Shown in pieces: positions 1 through 9,068 of a stretch of DNA of 64,000 nucleotides; the stretch's first letter is position 1; each line of letters begins with the position of its first letter. The notes under the pieces are model-generated. The model saw only the letters and a list, made by a program, of their open reading frames with translations. It had not been told where the DNA came from and did no database searches. The position numbers and the translations under genes are program-made. Source of the DNA: Streptomyces bambusae (lineage in GTDB: Bacteria; Actinomycetota; Actinomycetes; Streptomycetales; Streptomycetaceae); assembly GCF_020532645.1 (NCBI RefSeq), contig NZ_JAJAUZ010000044.1, forward strand, positions 1 to 64,000, given 5' to 3'.

Positions 1-8
1 GCGGGGGG

Positions 9-48
9 GGGGTGCCCCCGGCCGGCACGCCGGGCGGGGGGGCACCCC
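9..48. terminator. Hairpin beyond the FG-GAP gene
   Basis: An 11-bp inverted repeat (arms 9-19 and 38-48, GGGGTGCCCCC paired with its complement) encloses an 18-nt GC-rich loop. It starts just past the stop of the leftward FG-GAP gene and is probably its terminator. There is no T-tract, as is usual for GC-rich actinomycete terminators. Confidence 0.55.
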
Positions 49-55
49 GCCCGAC

Positions 56-1810
56 TCAGTAGAGGCTCTTGTACAGGTTCCAGCCGTCCCCGAACTTCAC
101 CCGGGCGGCGAAGGTGCCGGTGCCCGGGTTGCCCGTCGAGGCGTAGCGGTAGACGTAGCCGTTCCGGTCGCGGCCGACCAGGTCGGCCTTGCTGTCGCCG
201 TCCATGTCGCCCGGCGCGAACAGCTTGTCGTACGTGTTCCAGCCGGAGCCGATCTGCTCCCGGGCGGCGAACGGCGTGGCGGCCGTCCCCGTGCCCTTGT
301 AGAGGAACAGCCGGCCGTCGGTGTCGCGGGCGATCAGGTCGGGGCGCTTGTCGCCGGAGTAGTCGCCGGCGCCGACGAGAACGTCGTAGATGTTCCAGCC
401 GGTGCCGATCTTGACGCGCGTGCCGAACCGCGTGAACAGCTGCCCGTCGCCGGGGTGCAGCCACAGGGTGCCGCCGGAGTCACGGGTGATCAGGTCGCCC
501 TTGCCGTCGCCGCTGAGGTCGCCGGGACCCACCGTGAGGGGGTAGTTCCAGGTGGTGCTGACCTTCTGCCCGCGTATCCACAGGTCGCTGCCGATGTTCT
601 GCACCCAGGCGGCGTGGTTGTGGCTGTTGAGACCGGTGGCGTAGGCGTTGCGCGAGCCGGTCGCCTCCTTGCCTGCGTAGATCGGTGGCGTCCGGTAGTA
701 GCCGTTGGCCAGCACGTTGTACTTGGCGAGGTTGTTGTTGGACTCGGTGCCGAGGGTCTGGGACTTGCCGTAGAGCGACGTGGTGCCGGCGCCGACGATG
801 AACTTGTTGTCCTCCCAGCCGTCGCTGTAGTACGAACGTGCGGCGAACTTGCCGCCGCCGATCGACTTGTAGAAGTACTGCAGTCCGTCGCGGTTGCGGG
901 CGAGCAGGTCGCTCTTGCCGTCGCCGTCGAGGTCGTCCGGGCCGGTGATGACGTTGTAGATGTTCCAGCCGGACGCGACCTTGACGCGGGGCTTGAGCGG
1001 GGCGGTGGCGCTGCCGGCCCCCTTGTAGAAGTACAGGTCGCCGCTCAGGGTGCGGCCGTAGACGTCGCCGAGGCCGTCGCCGTCGACGTCGCTGGCGCCG
1101 ACCAGCTGGTCGTAGATCCCCCAGCCGGAGCCGACCTTGACCCGGGAGTTGAAGGGCTTGCTGACGCTTCCGGTGCCCGTGTACAGCCACAGGCCGCCGT
1201 CGTGGTCGCGGGCCAGCAGGTCCATGCGGCGGTCACCGGACACGTCGCCGGTGGCCACCACGCGGTTGTAGATCTGCCAGCCGCTGCCCGACCACTTCGG
1301 GGCCGAGGTGCTCTTCACTCCGGCCTCGTACAGGGTGAGCTTCCCGTCGAAGGAGAGGGAGAGCAGCTCGGGGGTGGTCGTGCCGCCGACGTCGCCGACC
1401 GGCAGCAGGTCCTTGAAGGAGGAGTCGGGGTCCGTCTTGTAGATCTCGTACTCGGTCCAGGTCGCGATCGACGACAGGTAGGCGGCCGTGAGGTTGTCGT
1501 ACTCCATGACCATCATGTCGCTCTTGCCGTCGCCGTCGAGGTCGTGCCGCGGCTTGGCCGCGACGGCCGCCCGGACGTCGCGCTCGGCGGCGCGGGGCGG
1601 GACGACGGTCCGGCGCTTGGCCTCGCGTCGCGCTCCGGTGGCGGAGGCCGAGTCCGGGGCCGGGACGGTCGCGGGGCGCGCCGGGCCGGAGCCGGGCGAG
1701 CGGTGCGGGGTTGCGGCGGTGCTCGGGGCGGCGGAGAGGGCGCCGGCGGCGAGGGCGAGCACGCCCCCGGCGGCCAGGGCGCGCAGACGTCCGCGGTGCT
1801 GTGCGGTCAA
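56..1810 (-). CDS. Secreted FG-GAP/VCBS repeat protein
   Basis: The protein is 584 aa and probably exported. The start chosen is TTG at 1810, 7 bp after an AGGGGGG ribosome site. It gives a signal peptide with arginines, a run rich in Leu and Ala, and an AxA-type end near residue 32. The open frame continues upstream to 2116, but that part has no signal-like character. The mature part carries about seven Asp-rich repeats such as DLDGDGKSD and DVSGDRRMDLLARD, each followed by a G-x-L-x-x-Y-x-G-x-G strand. This is the calcium-binding FG-GAP pattern that forms beta-propellers. No catalytic domain is visible, so the role is probably binding or surface display. It is transcribed alone, divergent from the reductase gene at 2182. 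Confidence 0.85.
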   Translation of the reverse strand: MTAQHRGRLRALAAGGVLALAAGALSAAPSTAATPHRSPGSGPARPATVPAPDSASATGARREAKRRTVVPPRAAERDVRAAVAAKPRHDLDGDGKSDMMVMEYDNLTAAYLSSIATWTEYEIYKTDPDSSFKDLLPVGDVGGTTTPELLSLSFDGKLTLYEAGVKSTSAPKWSGSGWQIYNRVVATGDVSGDRRMDLLARDHDGGLWLYTGTGSVSKPFNSRVKVGSGWGIYDQLVGASDVDGDGLGDVYGRTLSGDLYFYKGAGSATAPLKPRVKVASGWNIYNVITGPDDLDGDGKSDLLARNRDGLQYFYKSIGGGKFAARSYYSDGWEDNKFIVGAGTTSLYGKSQTLGTESNNNLAKYNVLANGYYRTPPIYAGKEATGSRNAYATGLNSHNHAAWVQNIGSDLWIRGQKVSTTWNYPLTVGPGDLSGDGKGDLITRDSGGTLWLHPGDGQLFTRFGTRVKIGTGWNIYDVLVGAGDYSGDKRPDLIARDTDGRLFLYKGTGTAATPFAAREQIGSGWNTYDKLFAPGDMDGDSKADLVGRDRNGYVYRYASTGNPGTGTFAARVKFGDGWNLYKSLY

Positions 1811-2181
1811 GATCCCCCCTGAGGATCGAGGCGTGGGGAACCGCCCGGACACGTAGTGCGGTGTGACCGGGAACACGCATCGGTGCGTGAACGTTTCCCC
1901 ACTTCCTTCCGTGCAGCCTATGCCGCACCACTGACAACAGCCGGGCTCGTAACAGTGTCGAATCCCTTTCGTCGAAGGCCTGTTGAAGTGTGACGGCACC
2001 GGCACCCCGGCTCCGGCATGCCGCCGGCACCGGCGCGTCACCGATGCCGTCGGCGCCGTCGATCCCGGTGAACAGACTGGACACGACACGAGACGAGACG
2101 TATCGTCTTGCATCACGAAGCAATGGGCCGGAGCCCGGGTTCCACGTCCGGGCTCCCCCGACGGTGAGGAGCCGTATCGTC
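1811..2181. other. 371-bp divergent intergenic region
   Basis: This region lies between the FG-GAP gene (leftward) and the reductase gene (rightward) and should hold both promoters. It is less GC-rich than its surroundings around 1900-1990. Apart from the small inverted repeat at 2096-2108, I see no gene, RNA or mobile element. Confidence 0.5.
2096..2108. promoter_or_regulatory. Small inverted repeat, possible operator
   Basis: AGACG-TAT-CGTCT is a perfect 5-bp inverted repeat about 75 bp before the reductase start. A related half (GACGAGACG) precedes it. The form resembles a repressor operator of the TetR type, but no regulator gene adjoins it, so this is only a candidate. Confidence 0.35.
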
Positions 2182-2739
2182 ATGCGAAAGATCGTCAACT
2201 CCACGTACATCTCCCTCGACGGCGACACCGAACGGCTCGACCAGTGGTCGTTCGAGCACTGGAGCGAGGACCTGGAGCAGTACGCGAACCGACTGCTGTC
2301 CGACGCCGACGCGCTGCTGATGGGCCGTGAGACATACGTGAACTTCGCCGAGGCGTGGTCGAAGCGCGCCGGGGCGGACGCGTTCGCGGACCGCATGAAC
2401 GCGATCCCCAAGTACGTGGTCTCCGACACCCTGGACAGCGGCGACTGGGGCGAAACCACGGTCATCGCACGCGACCGGGCCGCCGAGGAGATCGCCCGGC
2501 TCAAGGAGCGGCCGGGCGGCAACGTCCTCATGTACGGCTTCGGGCCCGTGGCCCAGACCCTGCTGACGCACGGTCTGCTCGACGAGGTCCACTTCTGGGT
2601 CCACCCGGTCATCGCCGGCGGCGGCACCCTGGCCGCCAACGGCTTCCGCCACCGCCTGCGGCACACCGGCACCACCGCCATGGACACCGGCGTGGTGGTC
2701 CTGACCTACGCCCCGACGGAACCCACCGCGACGGAGTGA
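2182..2739 (+). CDS. Dihydrofolate reductase family protein (RibD C-terminal type)
   Basis: A 185-aa protein of the YyaP/YwjB-like DHFR superfamily. The start ATG at 2182 follows GTGAGGAG. The fold is shown by the opening MRKIVNSTYISLDG strand, the helix/turn ADALLMGRETYVNF near residues 48-61, and the glycine-rich nucleotide-binding turn near residues 113-122 followed by LLDEVHFWVHPVIAGGG. Family members are NAD(P)H-dependent reductases whose physiological substrates are mostly unknown. They are not the folate enzyme itself. It is a single gene, convergent with ppk2. Confidence 0.85.
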   Translation: MRKIVNSTYISLDGDTERLDQWSFEHWSEDLEQYANRLLSDADALLMGRETYVNFAEAWSKRAGADAFADRMNAIPKYVVSDTLDSGDWGETTVIARDRAAEEIARLKERPGGNVLMYGFGPVAQTLLTHGLLDEVHFWVHPVIAGGGTLAANGFRHRLRHTGTTAMDTGVVVLTYAPTEPTATE

Positions 2740-2752
2740 CCCGCCGGCACCC

Positions 2753-2791
2753 CCGCCGGCCGCCGCCGGCACGGACGGCGGCGGCCGGCGG
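2753..2791. terminator. Bidirectional terminator hairpin
   Basis: Perfect 16-bp arms (2753-2768 and 2776-2791) enclose a 7-nt loop. The hairpin sits between the convergent reductase and ppk2 genes, where a shared terminator is expected. Confidence 0.75.
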
Positions 2792-2809
2792 GCCCGGAAG
2801 GCCCGGCGG

Positions 2810-3613
2810 TCACAGGCCGGCTGCGTGGTCGGGGACGTGGGTCTGGAGGCCGCGGGGTGGGCGGACGTAGCCGGTGGAGGGCGGGCGCTCCGGCAGTTCG
2901 AGTACCGGTGGGGGCACCTCGTGGTACGGGACCGAGTCGAGCAGGTGGGCGATCATGTTCAGCCGGGCCCGCCGCTTGTCGTTGCTCTCCACGACAAACC
3001 AGGGGGCCTCGACGATGTCGGTGTGGACCAGCATCTCGTCCTTCGCCCGCGAGTACGCCTCCCACCGGGTGATCGACTCCAGGTCCATGGGCGAGAGCTT
3101 CCAGCAGCGCAGCGGATCGTCCAGGCGGCGCCGGAACCGGGCCTGCTGCTCGCTGCCGCTCACCGAGAACCAGTACTTGTGCAGCAGGATCCCGTCCTCC
3201 ACGAGCATCCGCTCGAAGACCGGACACTGCCGCAGGAAGAGCTGGTGCTCCTCCTTCGTGCAGAAGCCCATCACGTGCTCGACACCGGCCCGGTTGTACC
3301 AGGACCGGTCGAACAGCACGATCTCCCCGGCGGCCGGCAGGTGCTCCACGTACCGCTGGAAGTACCACTGGGTGCGTTCGCGCTCGGTCGGCTTGGGCAG
3401 CGCCGCCACGCGCGCCGCCCGCGGGTTGAGGTGCTCGGTGACCCGCTTGATGGTGCTGCCCTTGCCCGCCGCGTCCCGGCCCTCGAAGACCACGACCAGC
3501 CGGGCGCCCTCGGCACGCACCCATTCCTGGAGCTTGACCAGCTCGGTCTGCAGGCGGAGCAGTTCCTTCTCGTACACCGCGCGCGGCAGTTTCACCGTCT
3601 TCTTGCCCGTCAT
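2810..3613 (-). CDS. ppk2: Polyphosphate kinase 2 (PPK2)
   Basis: This 267-aa cytoplasmic enzyme transfers phosphate between polyphosphate and nucleotides. The family signatures are all present: Walker A GRDAAGKGS at about residues 45-53, the Walker B region FDRSWYNR at about 101-108, a lid segment rich in Arg (RYVEHLP), and YWFSVSGSEQ further on. Length fits short single-domain PPK2 proteins. The ATG at 3613 follows a GGAGG-like site. It is a lone gene convergent with the reductase. Whether it favours NDP or NMP as acceptor cannot be settled by eye. Confidence 0.93.
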   Translation of the reverse strand: MTGKKTVKLPRAVYEKELLRLQTELVKLQEWVRAEGARLVVVFEGRDAAGKGSTIKRVTEHLNPRAARVAALPKPTERERTQWYFQRYVEHLPAAGEIVLFDRSWYNRAGVEHVMGFCTKEEHQLFLRQCPVFERMLVEDGILLHKYWFSVSGSEQQARFRRRLDDPLRCWKLSPMDLESITRWEAYSRAKDEMLVHTDIVEAPWFVVESNDKRRARLNMIAHLLDSVPYHEVPPPVLELPERPPSTGYVRPPRGLQTHVPDHAAGL

Positions 3614-3777
3614 GCCGCCTCCGCCTTCCCGGTCTCCCGAAGGCCCGGACGGTCACCGCCCGGGCCCGACGGCAGGGCTCCCCGCCCGCCGCGACCCGCC
3701 GGGGAAACGGTACGCCGCGGCGCGTGCGGGATCGAGTAGGCAGGACGACGGAGGAGCGTACCCACGGGACTGTCCGG

Positions 3778-5337
3778 TCAGAGGCCTGCGACCTTGGCCT
3801 TGGCCGAGAGTTCGTACACCAGGGTGACCGTGCGGCGGCCGCCGGGCGGGAGGGGGACGTCCCAGCAGGCGATGCCGTCGGCGTCGACCGACCGGGGGGC
3901 CGGCGAGCAGGCGTCCGCGTGCAGGCGCACCTCGACGGCCGAGACCTCGGCGACCGGGATCCGCTCGCGCAGGACGATCCGTCGTTCACCGAGTTCGGCG
4001 GGGGCGGCGAACCGGGAGACGTGCAGCCTGACCGTACGGGTGATCACGGTCCGCTGGGTGAGGCCGGCCGTGTCGCGGGTCTCCTCGGTGCGGCGGACCA
4101 CCCGGCAGTCGTCGCTGCTGCCGAAGGCCAGTTCGGCGCCGGCCCCGGGGGCCGTGAAGTCCAGGGTGCCGCGGCCGGTGAAGCCGCTGCCGCGGATCAG
4201 GTCCACGGGCCCGGCCAGCAGGGCGTGGCCGGACCGGTTGTCGAACCGCACCACCTGGGTGACCAGCGGCGACAGCTCGGGAGCGCAGGCGTATTCGCTG
4301 CTCGCGGCCGTGGTGAAGGCGGAGACGGGCACCCGGTGGGCACGGCCGTCGCCGGGCACGGAGACCGGTACCGGGGTGTTCAGGACCCGCGCCTCACCGC
4401 CGTCGTCGACGCCCGGCAGGCCCACGACGGCAGCGGGGCCGAGGCTCGCGGTGTCCTCCTCGCGCAGCTCGACGTCGATCGTCCGGCGCTCCGCGGCGGA
4501 GCGGTCCGTCAGCGTCAGCCGGTCTTCGGCCAGCCGCGGCGGTTCGGTGGCCAGGGCGGACCGGGCCGTCGAGAGGGTCAGGCGTACGTCGGTCCAGTCC
4601 TCGCCGGTGCGCTGCCAGACCATGGCGTCGGTCTCCAGCGTGAGGGCGTCCCCGTCGAGCACGGCCCGGTAGGCGGGCCGCCACAGCGCGCACGGGGTGA
4701 GGTGGCTCAGCCGCAGCCCGGCCGGTCCGGCCGCCGGACTGTCGACGGTCAGCTCGACGTGGGCGACCAGCTCGGCGGGCCGCTCCTCGGAGAGGTCCAT
4801 CGCCCGCCGGGTCGCGGCGAGTTCGGCGTCGAGGGCGGCGAGGGCGGTGCCGGTGGTGTGGAGGTGGCCGGCGCACGTCTCGCGTTCGGCGTCCACGCGG
4901 TCCAGTTCGGCCGTCCACCGCGGTGCTTCGCTCTCGCCGCGGCCGGTGCCCTCGCCGATCTCGCGGAGCAGGTCGGCGGCGAGGCGGCGGAGGAGGTCGA
5001 GGCGCGCGGTCAGCCGGTCGCGCTGCCGTCCGAGGGCGTCCCGTTCCGTTTCGAGGGTGTGGACGCGGTGGCGCAGGGCAGAGTCGTCGGCGGCGGGCTT
5101 CGGCCCGCGGGGCGTCCAGCTGCGGACGATCCGCACGTCGAGGACGGTGGCCGGGTGGCCGTCGGTCAGCTCGGCATGCAAGGTGCGGTCGACGGCCAGG
5201 GCGCTGACCGGCCCCAGGCGCAGCCGCTGGACGCCGGCCGTCAGGTCGAGTACGGCGGTGCGCTCGATCTGGGCGCGGTCCTCCAGGCAGGTGACGGCGG
5301 TGACGGGGAGGGCGATCGGGTTCGGGGTGGGGGTCAC
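3778..5337 (-). CDS. DUF4139 domain protein (MuiA-like), second copy
   Basis: A 519-aa protein of the DUF4139/mucoidy-inhibitor-MuiA-like group, whose function is not known. The start used is GTG at 5337, 12 bp after AGGAG and 8 bp after the stop of the upstream paralogue, so the two are probably translated together. Layout: an N-terminal domain (about 1-80), a charged coiled-coil segment (about 85-190, rich in Glu and Arg heptads), then the beta-rich DUF4139 domain with LWRPAYRAVL and the tell-tale QRTGEDWTDVRLTLSTA motif near residue 250. The frame stays open far upstream (to 8394), but that part is a shadow of other genes. Confidence 0.8.
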   Translation of the reverse strand: MTPTPNPIALPVTAVTCLEDRAQIERTAVLDLTAGVQRLRLGPVSALAVDRTLHAELTDGHPATVLDVRIVRSWTPRGPKPAADDSALRHRVHTLETERDALGRQRDRLTARLDLLRRLAADLLREIGEGTGRGESEAPRWTAELDRVDAERETCAGHLHTTGTALAALDAELAATRRAMDLSEERPAELVAHVELTVDSPAAGPAGLRLSHLTPCALWRPAYRAVLDGDALTLETDAMVWQRTGEDWTDVRLTLSTARSALATEPPRLAEDRLTLTDRSAAERRTIDVELREEDTASLGPAAVVGLPGVDDGGEARVLNTPVPVSVPGDGRAHRVPVSAFTTAASSEYACAPELSPLVTQVVRFDNRSGHALLAGPVDLIRGSGFTGRGTLDFTAPGAGAELAFGSSDDCRVVRRTEETRDTAGLTQRTVITRTVRLHVSRFAAPAELGERRIVLRERIPVAEVSAVEVRLHADACSPAPRSVDADGIACWDVPLPPGGRRTVTLVYELSAKAKVAGL

Positions 5338-5345
5338 GGTTGCGG

Positions 5346-7475
5346 TCAGCTCCTGCGGTTGCCGCCGGCGAGGGACTTGCCGGCCGGGATGCGGATCTCG
5401 TAGCCGCCGTCGAGGGTGGCGGTGCCGCCGGCGGGCAGGTCGACCCGCCAGAGGCGGGTGCCGGGGGCGTGCTCTTCGGGTCCGGCGTCCGTGGCCGGTG
5501 CCGTGTCCCGGTCGGGGGCCGTCCAGTCGGCCCGCTCCTCGATGCGGACGTCCGGTTCGGAGCTGACGGGCACCCGCTCGCGGACCTCGACGGTGACGGG
5601 CCCCGCCAGCCGGTTGGCGAGTTCCACGTGGACGCGGTGGTCGAGCACGGTGGTGTTGTTGCGCAGCCCGGCGGTGGATTCCCGCAGGTGCGTGCGGCGG
5701 GTGACGCGGATGCCTTCGGCCGGCCCGAGGCCCACCCGGCGGACGGCGCCGGGGGCGAGCGTGGGCAGGGCGGCGGTCAGCAGGAAGTCGTCGTCGACGG
5801 TGACCTCCACCGGGCCGGCCAGCAGCGGCCGGTCGGTGGCGTTGGAGAGCACCAGCGTGGTGTAGACGGTCTGCTCCACGGACGGCACGCAGAGGTACTC
5901 GGTGTGCAGGCCGACGGGGATCTCGCCGACGGTGACGGTGTGCCAGGTGCCGTCGGACGGGACGTCCGCGCGGGCCGCGGCGTCGAAGCGGTGGTCGAAG
6001 GATCCGGCCGACCGGCGGGGCCGTACGGCGTGTCCGGGCAGCGGCAGGGCCGCGACTGCCTGGGCGCGCCGCCGGTGCTCGGCCGCGGCCGCGTCGAGGG
6101 GGGCGCCGGGGAACAGCCGGCCCCGGCGGCCCCCGTGGTCGCCGGGGCCGGACAGGACGAGGGCGGCGTAGTCGAGTTCGGCTCCGCTGGGCTGCGGCGG
6201 GCCGGTGAGCGGGGGCGGCGGCGGAGGTGCGGCGGCGCCGGCGGGCGGTGGGACGGGCCCGGCGCCGAAGCCCTCGGGGGTGTGGTGGTACGCGCCGCCG
6301 GGCGGCTGGGGGGCTGCCGGCCGCGGGCTGAAGGCCTGCGGTGCGGGGGCGGGGGCCGATGCCCGGGCGCGGGGTGCGCGACCGGGTGCGGGGGCCGGTG
6401 CCGCCACCGGAAGTGGTACACCTCCGACGAGCGTGTCGTGGACGGACACGACGGGCGGGGGAACCGCGGGCGCGGGTGCGACCGGGGCGGGTACTGGCGC
6501 CGGGGTGGGTACGGGCGCCGGGGTGGCGCCCGGCCCCGGACCTGCCGCGTCGTACGCGGTGAACAGGTCGGCGAGCCCCGCCGGCGGCTCGCGCCACCCG
6601 GACGGTGCGGGGGCGGCCTGCCGGCGGCCGATGCGGAGCGAGCGGAGCCGCGGCAGGTCGGTACGGCGCCGCAGGTCGGCCGTGGCCAGGGCGATGCGTA
6701 CGCCGGTCCAGTCCTCGCCGGTGCGCTGGGCGACCGAGGCCCGGAGGGTCAGCCGGCCGTCGGTGTCGCCCCGGCGGTGGGCGAGGCGGTAGGAGGGCAC
6801 CCACACGACGCCCGGCACGCCGTACTCCAGCTCGACCGCCACCTCGCCGTCCGGCTCCCGGCCACCGGGCCCGGCGAAGACGAGGACGACGGAGTACGTG
6901 GTGTCCACGTGCGCCGGCGGGGTGTCGGTGGAGGCGCGGGCGAACCGGTCGACGGCGACGGCGAGTTCGTGCTCGACGCGCTGCAGGTCCTCCTCCAGCT
7001 CGACGAGGCGGGCGTGCAGCCCCGTCAGCCGGTCGTCGACGAAGTCGGCCAGCTTCAGCCACGCGTCGACCGGAGTGCGGCGGTGCGGGTCCTCGGGGGC
7101 GGGCTCCGGCGGCACCGGGCGCAGCCCGCCAACCTCTTCGATCAGGCCGAGCTGCCGGTCCCGGCGGCCCCGGGCGGCGGCGCACTCGTCGCGCAGCCGC
7201 TCGGTCTCGCGCCGCAACGCGTCCGGTGCGCCGGCCCCGGTGCCGGCGGGCTCGGCCTCGACCTCCACGCGGGCCTCGGTGATGCGGATCCCGGGCGTGC
7301 CGAGGACGCCCGCGCGCAGCGAGTCCGGGTCCATCGAGCGCGGCAGGCCCGTCACGCGTACCCGGCCGTCCGACGGCACGGCGCCCCGGGCCAGGCGCCG
7401 GCAGAGCGCGCCTTCCGCGTACACCACGACCCCGTCGAGTGCCGATCCCCACCGCTGCTCCGGCTCCGCCGCCAT
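5346..7475 (-). CDS. DUF4139 domain protein (MuiA-like), first copy
   Basis: A 709-aa paralogue of the following gene. It has the same order: N-terminal domain with YAEGALCRRLARG, an Arg/Glu coiled coil (about 90-190), then DUF4139 with WVPSYRLAHRR and QRTGEDWTGVRIALATA near residues 270-290. It differs by a proline-rich spacer of about 130 residues (roughly 315-450) in the middle of the DUF4139 region, full of PAPVPTPAP-type runs and GAAAPPPPPP. The ATG at 7475 is the first in frame. It is 8 bp from the next gene and probably co-transcribed with it. Function unknown. Confidence 0.8.
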   Translation of the reverse strand: MAAEPEQRWGSALDGVVVYAEGALCRRLARGAVPSDGRVRVTGLPRSMDPDSLRAGVLGTPGIRITEARVEVEAEPAGTGAGAPDALRRETERLRDECAAARGRRDRQLGLIEEVGGLRPVPPEPAPEDPHRRTPVDAWLKLADFVDDRLTGLHARLVELEEDLQRVEHELAVAVDRFARASTDTPPAHVDTTYSVVLVFAGPGGREPDGEVAVELEYGVPGVVWVPSYRLAHRRGDTDGRLTLRASVAQRTGEDWTGVRIALATADLRRRTDLPRLRSLRIGRRQAAPAPSGWREPPAGLADLFTAYDAAGPGPGATPAPVPTPAPVPAPVAPAPAVPPPVVSVHDTLVGGVPLPVAAPAPAPGRAPRARASAPAPAPQAFSPRPAAPQPPGGAYHHTPEGFGAGPVPPPAGAAAPPPPPPLTGPPQPSGAELDYAALVLSGPGDHGGRRGRLFPGAPLDAAAAEHRRRAQAVAALPLPGHAVRPRRSAGSFDHRFDAAARADVPSDGTWHTVTVGEIPVGLHTEYLCVPSVEQTVYTTLVLSNATDRPLLAGPVEVTVDDDFLLTAALPTLAPGAVRRVGLGPAEGIRVTRRTHLRESTAGLRNNTTVLDHRVHVELANRLAGPVTVEVRERVPVSSEPDVRIEERADWTAPDRDTAPATDAGPEEHAPGTRLWRVDLPAGGTATLDGGYEIRIPAGKSLAGGNRRS

Positions 7476-7556
7476 CTGCCCCGCCCCCGCCCGCCTCGCC
7501 TGGTACGGACGAGAGCCTAGCCAGTCGGGGCCGTCCCCGTGCGTCGGGTCCCGATG

Positions 7557-8318
7557 TCAGCGGCGCGACACACCGGTGGGCGGTTGGGCGGCGGCGTCCC
7601 AGGTGGCCGCCAGCCCGTCCAGCCAGGCCGGCGGCAGCTCGGCCGCGTCCCACTCTCCGCGCAGTTCCTGCGGCACGGTGGCGAGGCGTTCGAGGACGGC
7701 GATGCTGGTGGCGGAGTGCAGGAGCGAGTAGCGGCCGTGCACCCTGGCGGCGCTGCCCGGGCCGTACGCCTGGAACAGCCGCTCCAACCGGGGCCGGTGG
7801 GTCTCGGTGAAGCGGGTCAACTGCCCGGCGTACCCGGCCCGCCCGCGGAGCGTCATGGTGGCGAGGACGGCGCGGAGCACCTCCTCGGTCACTTCCGGGT
7901 CCAGGTCGGAGGCCTCGGTGAACGACAGGTACAGCGGCATGACGGCCACCCGGGCCCGCTCGACCTCCATCCGCCCGGCCCGCGGCCGCCCGTCGGCCCC
8001 GTCCTGCTGCCGGCCGCCGGCTCCGACGGCCCGGACCAGGGTCCGCTCGGCGAGGGCGCCCAGCCCCTCCAGGAGGTGTCCGGCGCCGTCCAGCCAGCCC
8101 GATTCGTACACCTCGCCCTTGTCCCCGGGCACGCTGCGGCCCTCGCCGGTCAGCTCCCCGTGTGCGAGCGCCAGTGCGCCCGCCTCCACCAGCCCGATCA
8201 GCTCCCGCGCGTCGTCGGTCGTGACCCCCGCACGCGCGAGCAGTTGCAGCAGCGTCGTCCTCGTGCTGTCGACGCTGACCTCGTCCGGCCACTGCCGGCC
8301 CTCGTCGGCCGTACCCAC
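7557..8318 (-). CDS. Hypothetical protein upstream of the DUF4139 pair
   Basis: A 253-aa protein I do not recognise. The start is taken as GTG at 8318, preceded by AGGGAG; the frame is open further upstream but becomes arginine-rich there. The product is mostly helical by composition, with no membrane segment, signal peptide or Cys motif. It sits 81 bp before the DUF4139 genes on the same strand and could be their partner. Its upstream region holds a five-unit 21-bp tandem repeat shared with the divergent gene at 8556. Confidence 0.6.
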   Translation of the reverse strand: MGTADEGRQWPDEVSVDSTRTTLLQLLARAGVTTDDARELIGLVEAGALALAHGELTGEGRSVPGDKGEVYESGWLDGAGHLLEGLGALAERTLVRAVGAGGRQQDGADGRPRAGRMEVERARVAVMPLYLSFTEASDLDPEVTEEVLRAVLATMTLRGRAGYAGQLTRFTETHRPRLERLFQAYGPGSAARVHGRYSLLHSATSIAVLERLATVPQELRGEWDAAELPPAWLDGLAATWDAAAQPPTGVSRR

Positions 8319-8436
8319 CTTGCTCCCTCTTCGCCGTCGCTCCCGTAGGCCGGTGTACCTCACCACCCCCGCCCGGTTCAACGCGCGACGGCACGCCGGT
8401 GATCCCGGCGGCGCGGACCGGACCCCGGATGCGCCT

Positions 8437-8540
8437 GCTCCCGGGGACCGGGCGGGTGCCTCCGGAGACCGGACGGGTGCTCCCGGGGACCGGACGGGTG
8501 CTCCCGGGGACCGGACGGGTGCTCCCGGGGACCGGACGGG
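8437..8540. repeat. 21-bp tandem repeat, five units
   Basis: Five head-to-tail copies of a 21-bp unit (starting GCTCCCGGGGACCGG) run from 8437 to 8540. Units three to five are identical except that the last lacks its final base; units one and two differ by one and three bases. It lies in the divergent interval between 8318 and 8556 and ends 15 bp before the rightward start. It has no spacers, so it is not a CRISPR array. Confidence 0.9.
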
Positions 8541-8555
8541 CCGCACAATGGCCGG

Positions 8556-9068
8556 GTGGGAGCCCCGATCAGTATCCTCAGACTCTTCGCCTACCAGCCG
8601 TGCGGTCACGAGCTGCTGGTACGCGTCACCCGTCCCGCGGCCCCGAACGCCTTTCAGGGGGCGCTGGACGCCGCCGACACCGCAGCCGATCTGGCCGCGG
8701 AGCGGCTCCGCACCGGGTGGGAGCAGGAACACCTGCGACCCGCCTGCCCGGCCCGGCACACCGCGGTCCTGGTCGCCGAAATGCAGGAGCCGCCGGTCGG
8801 CGAGGACCTCTTCGGCCCGGGCCGCCGCCGGCTCCCCGTGTGGGCGGCGAAGACGAGGTACGGCGCACCGTGGATGGTCCTCGGCACGGCTCCCACCGAA
8901 GCGGCCTTCTGGGACGAGGTCCACGAGGACCCGGACGCCCTTGCCCTCGGTCCCGTGGCACCCGCCGAACTCCACGACGTCTACTTCCTCACGGACGAGG
9001 ACAAGGACGAGGACGAAGACGAGGACGAAGACGAGGACGAAGGCGCCGCCTCACCGACGCAGCGCTGA
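8556..9068 (+). CDS. Hypothetical protein with acidic repeat tail
   Basis: A 170-aa protein of unknown function starting at GTG 8556. The first 140 residues form a plausible globular alpha/beta domain. The C-terminus is a run of alternating Asp and Glu (about residues 147-161) encoded by a 12-bp repeat near 8992-9042, which looks like recent in-frame repeat growth. There is no membrane segment. The start lies right after the 21-bp tandem repeats, so translation or transcription signals may be inside or overlapping them. Confidence 0.6.
   Translation: MGAPISILRLFAYQPCGHELLVRVTRPAAPNAFQGALDAADTAADLAAERLRTGWEQEHLRPACPARHTAVLVAEMQEPPVGEDLFGPGRRRLPVWAAKTRYGAPWMVLGTAPTEAAFWDEVHEDPDALALGPVAPAELHDVYFLTDEDKDEDEDEDEDEDEGAASPTQR

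Noticed and set aside
455..1822. 455-residue plus-strand frame over the FG-GAP gene
   Set aside because: Val/Gly/Ala-rich antisense shadow with no domain; the minus strand carries clear FG-GAP repeats and a signal peptide.
5338..8394. Upstream part of a 1538-residue minus-strand open frame ending at 3778
   Set aside because: Only the part after 5337 is protein-like (DUF4139). The rest is Arg/Pro-rich read-through of the antisense or alternative frame of two other genes, caused by high GC.
8437..8540. CRISPR array
   Set aside because: The 21-bp units are head to tail without spacers; it is a plain tandem repeat.
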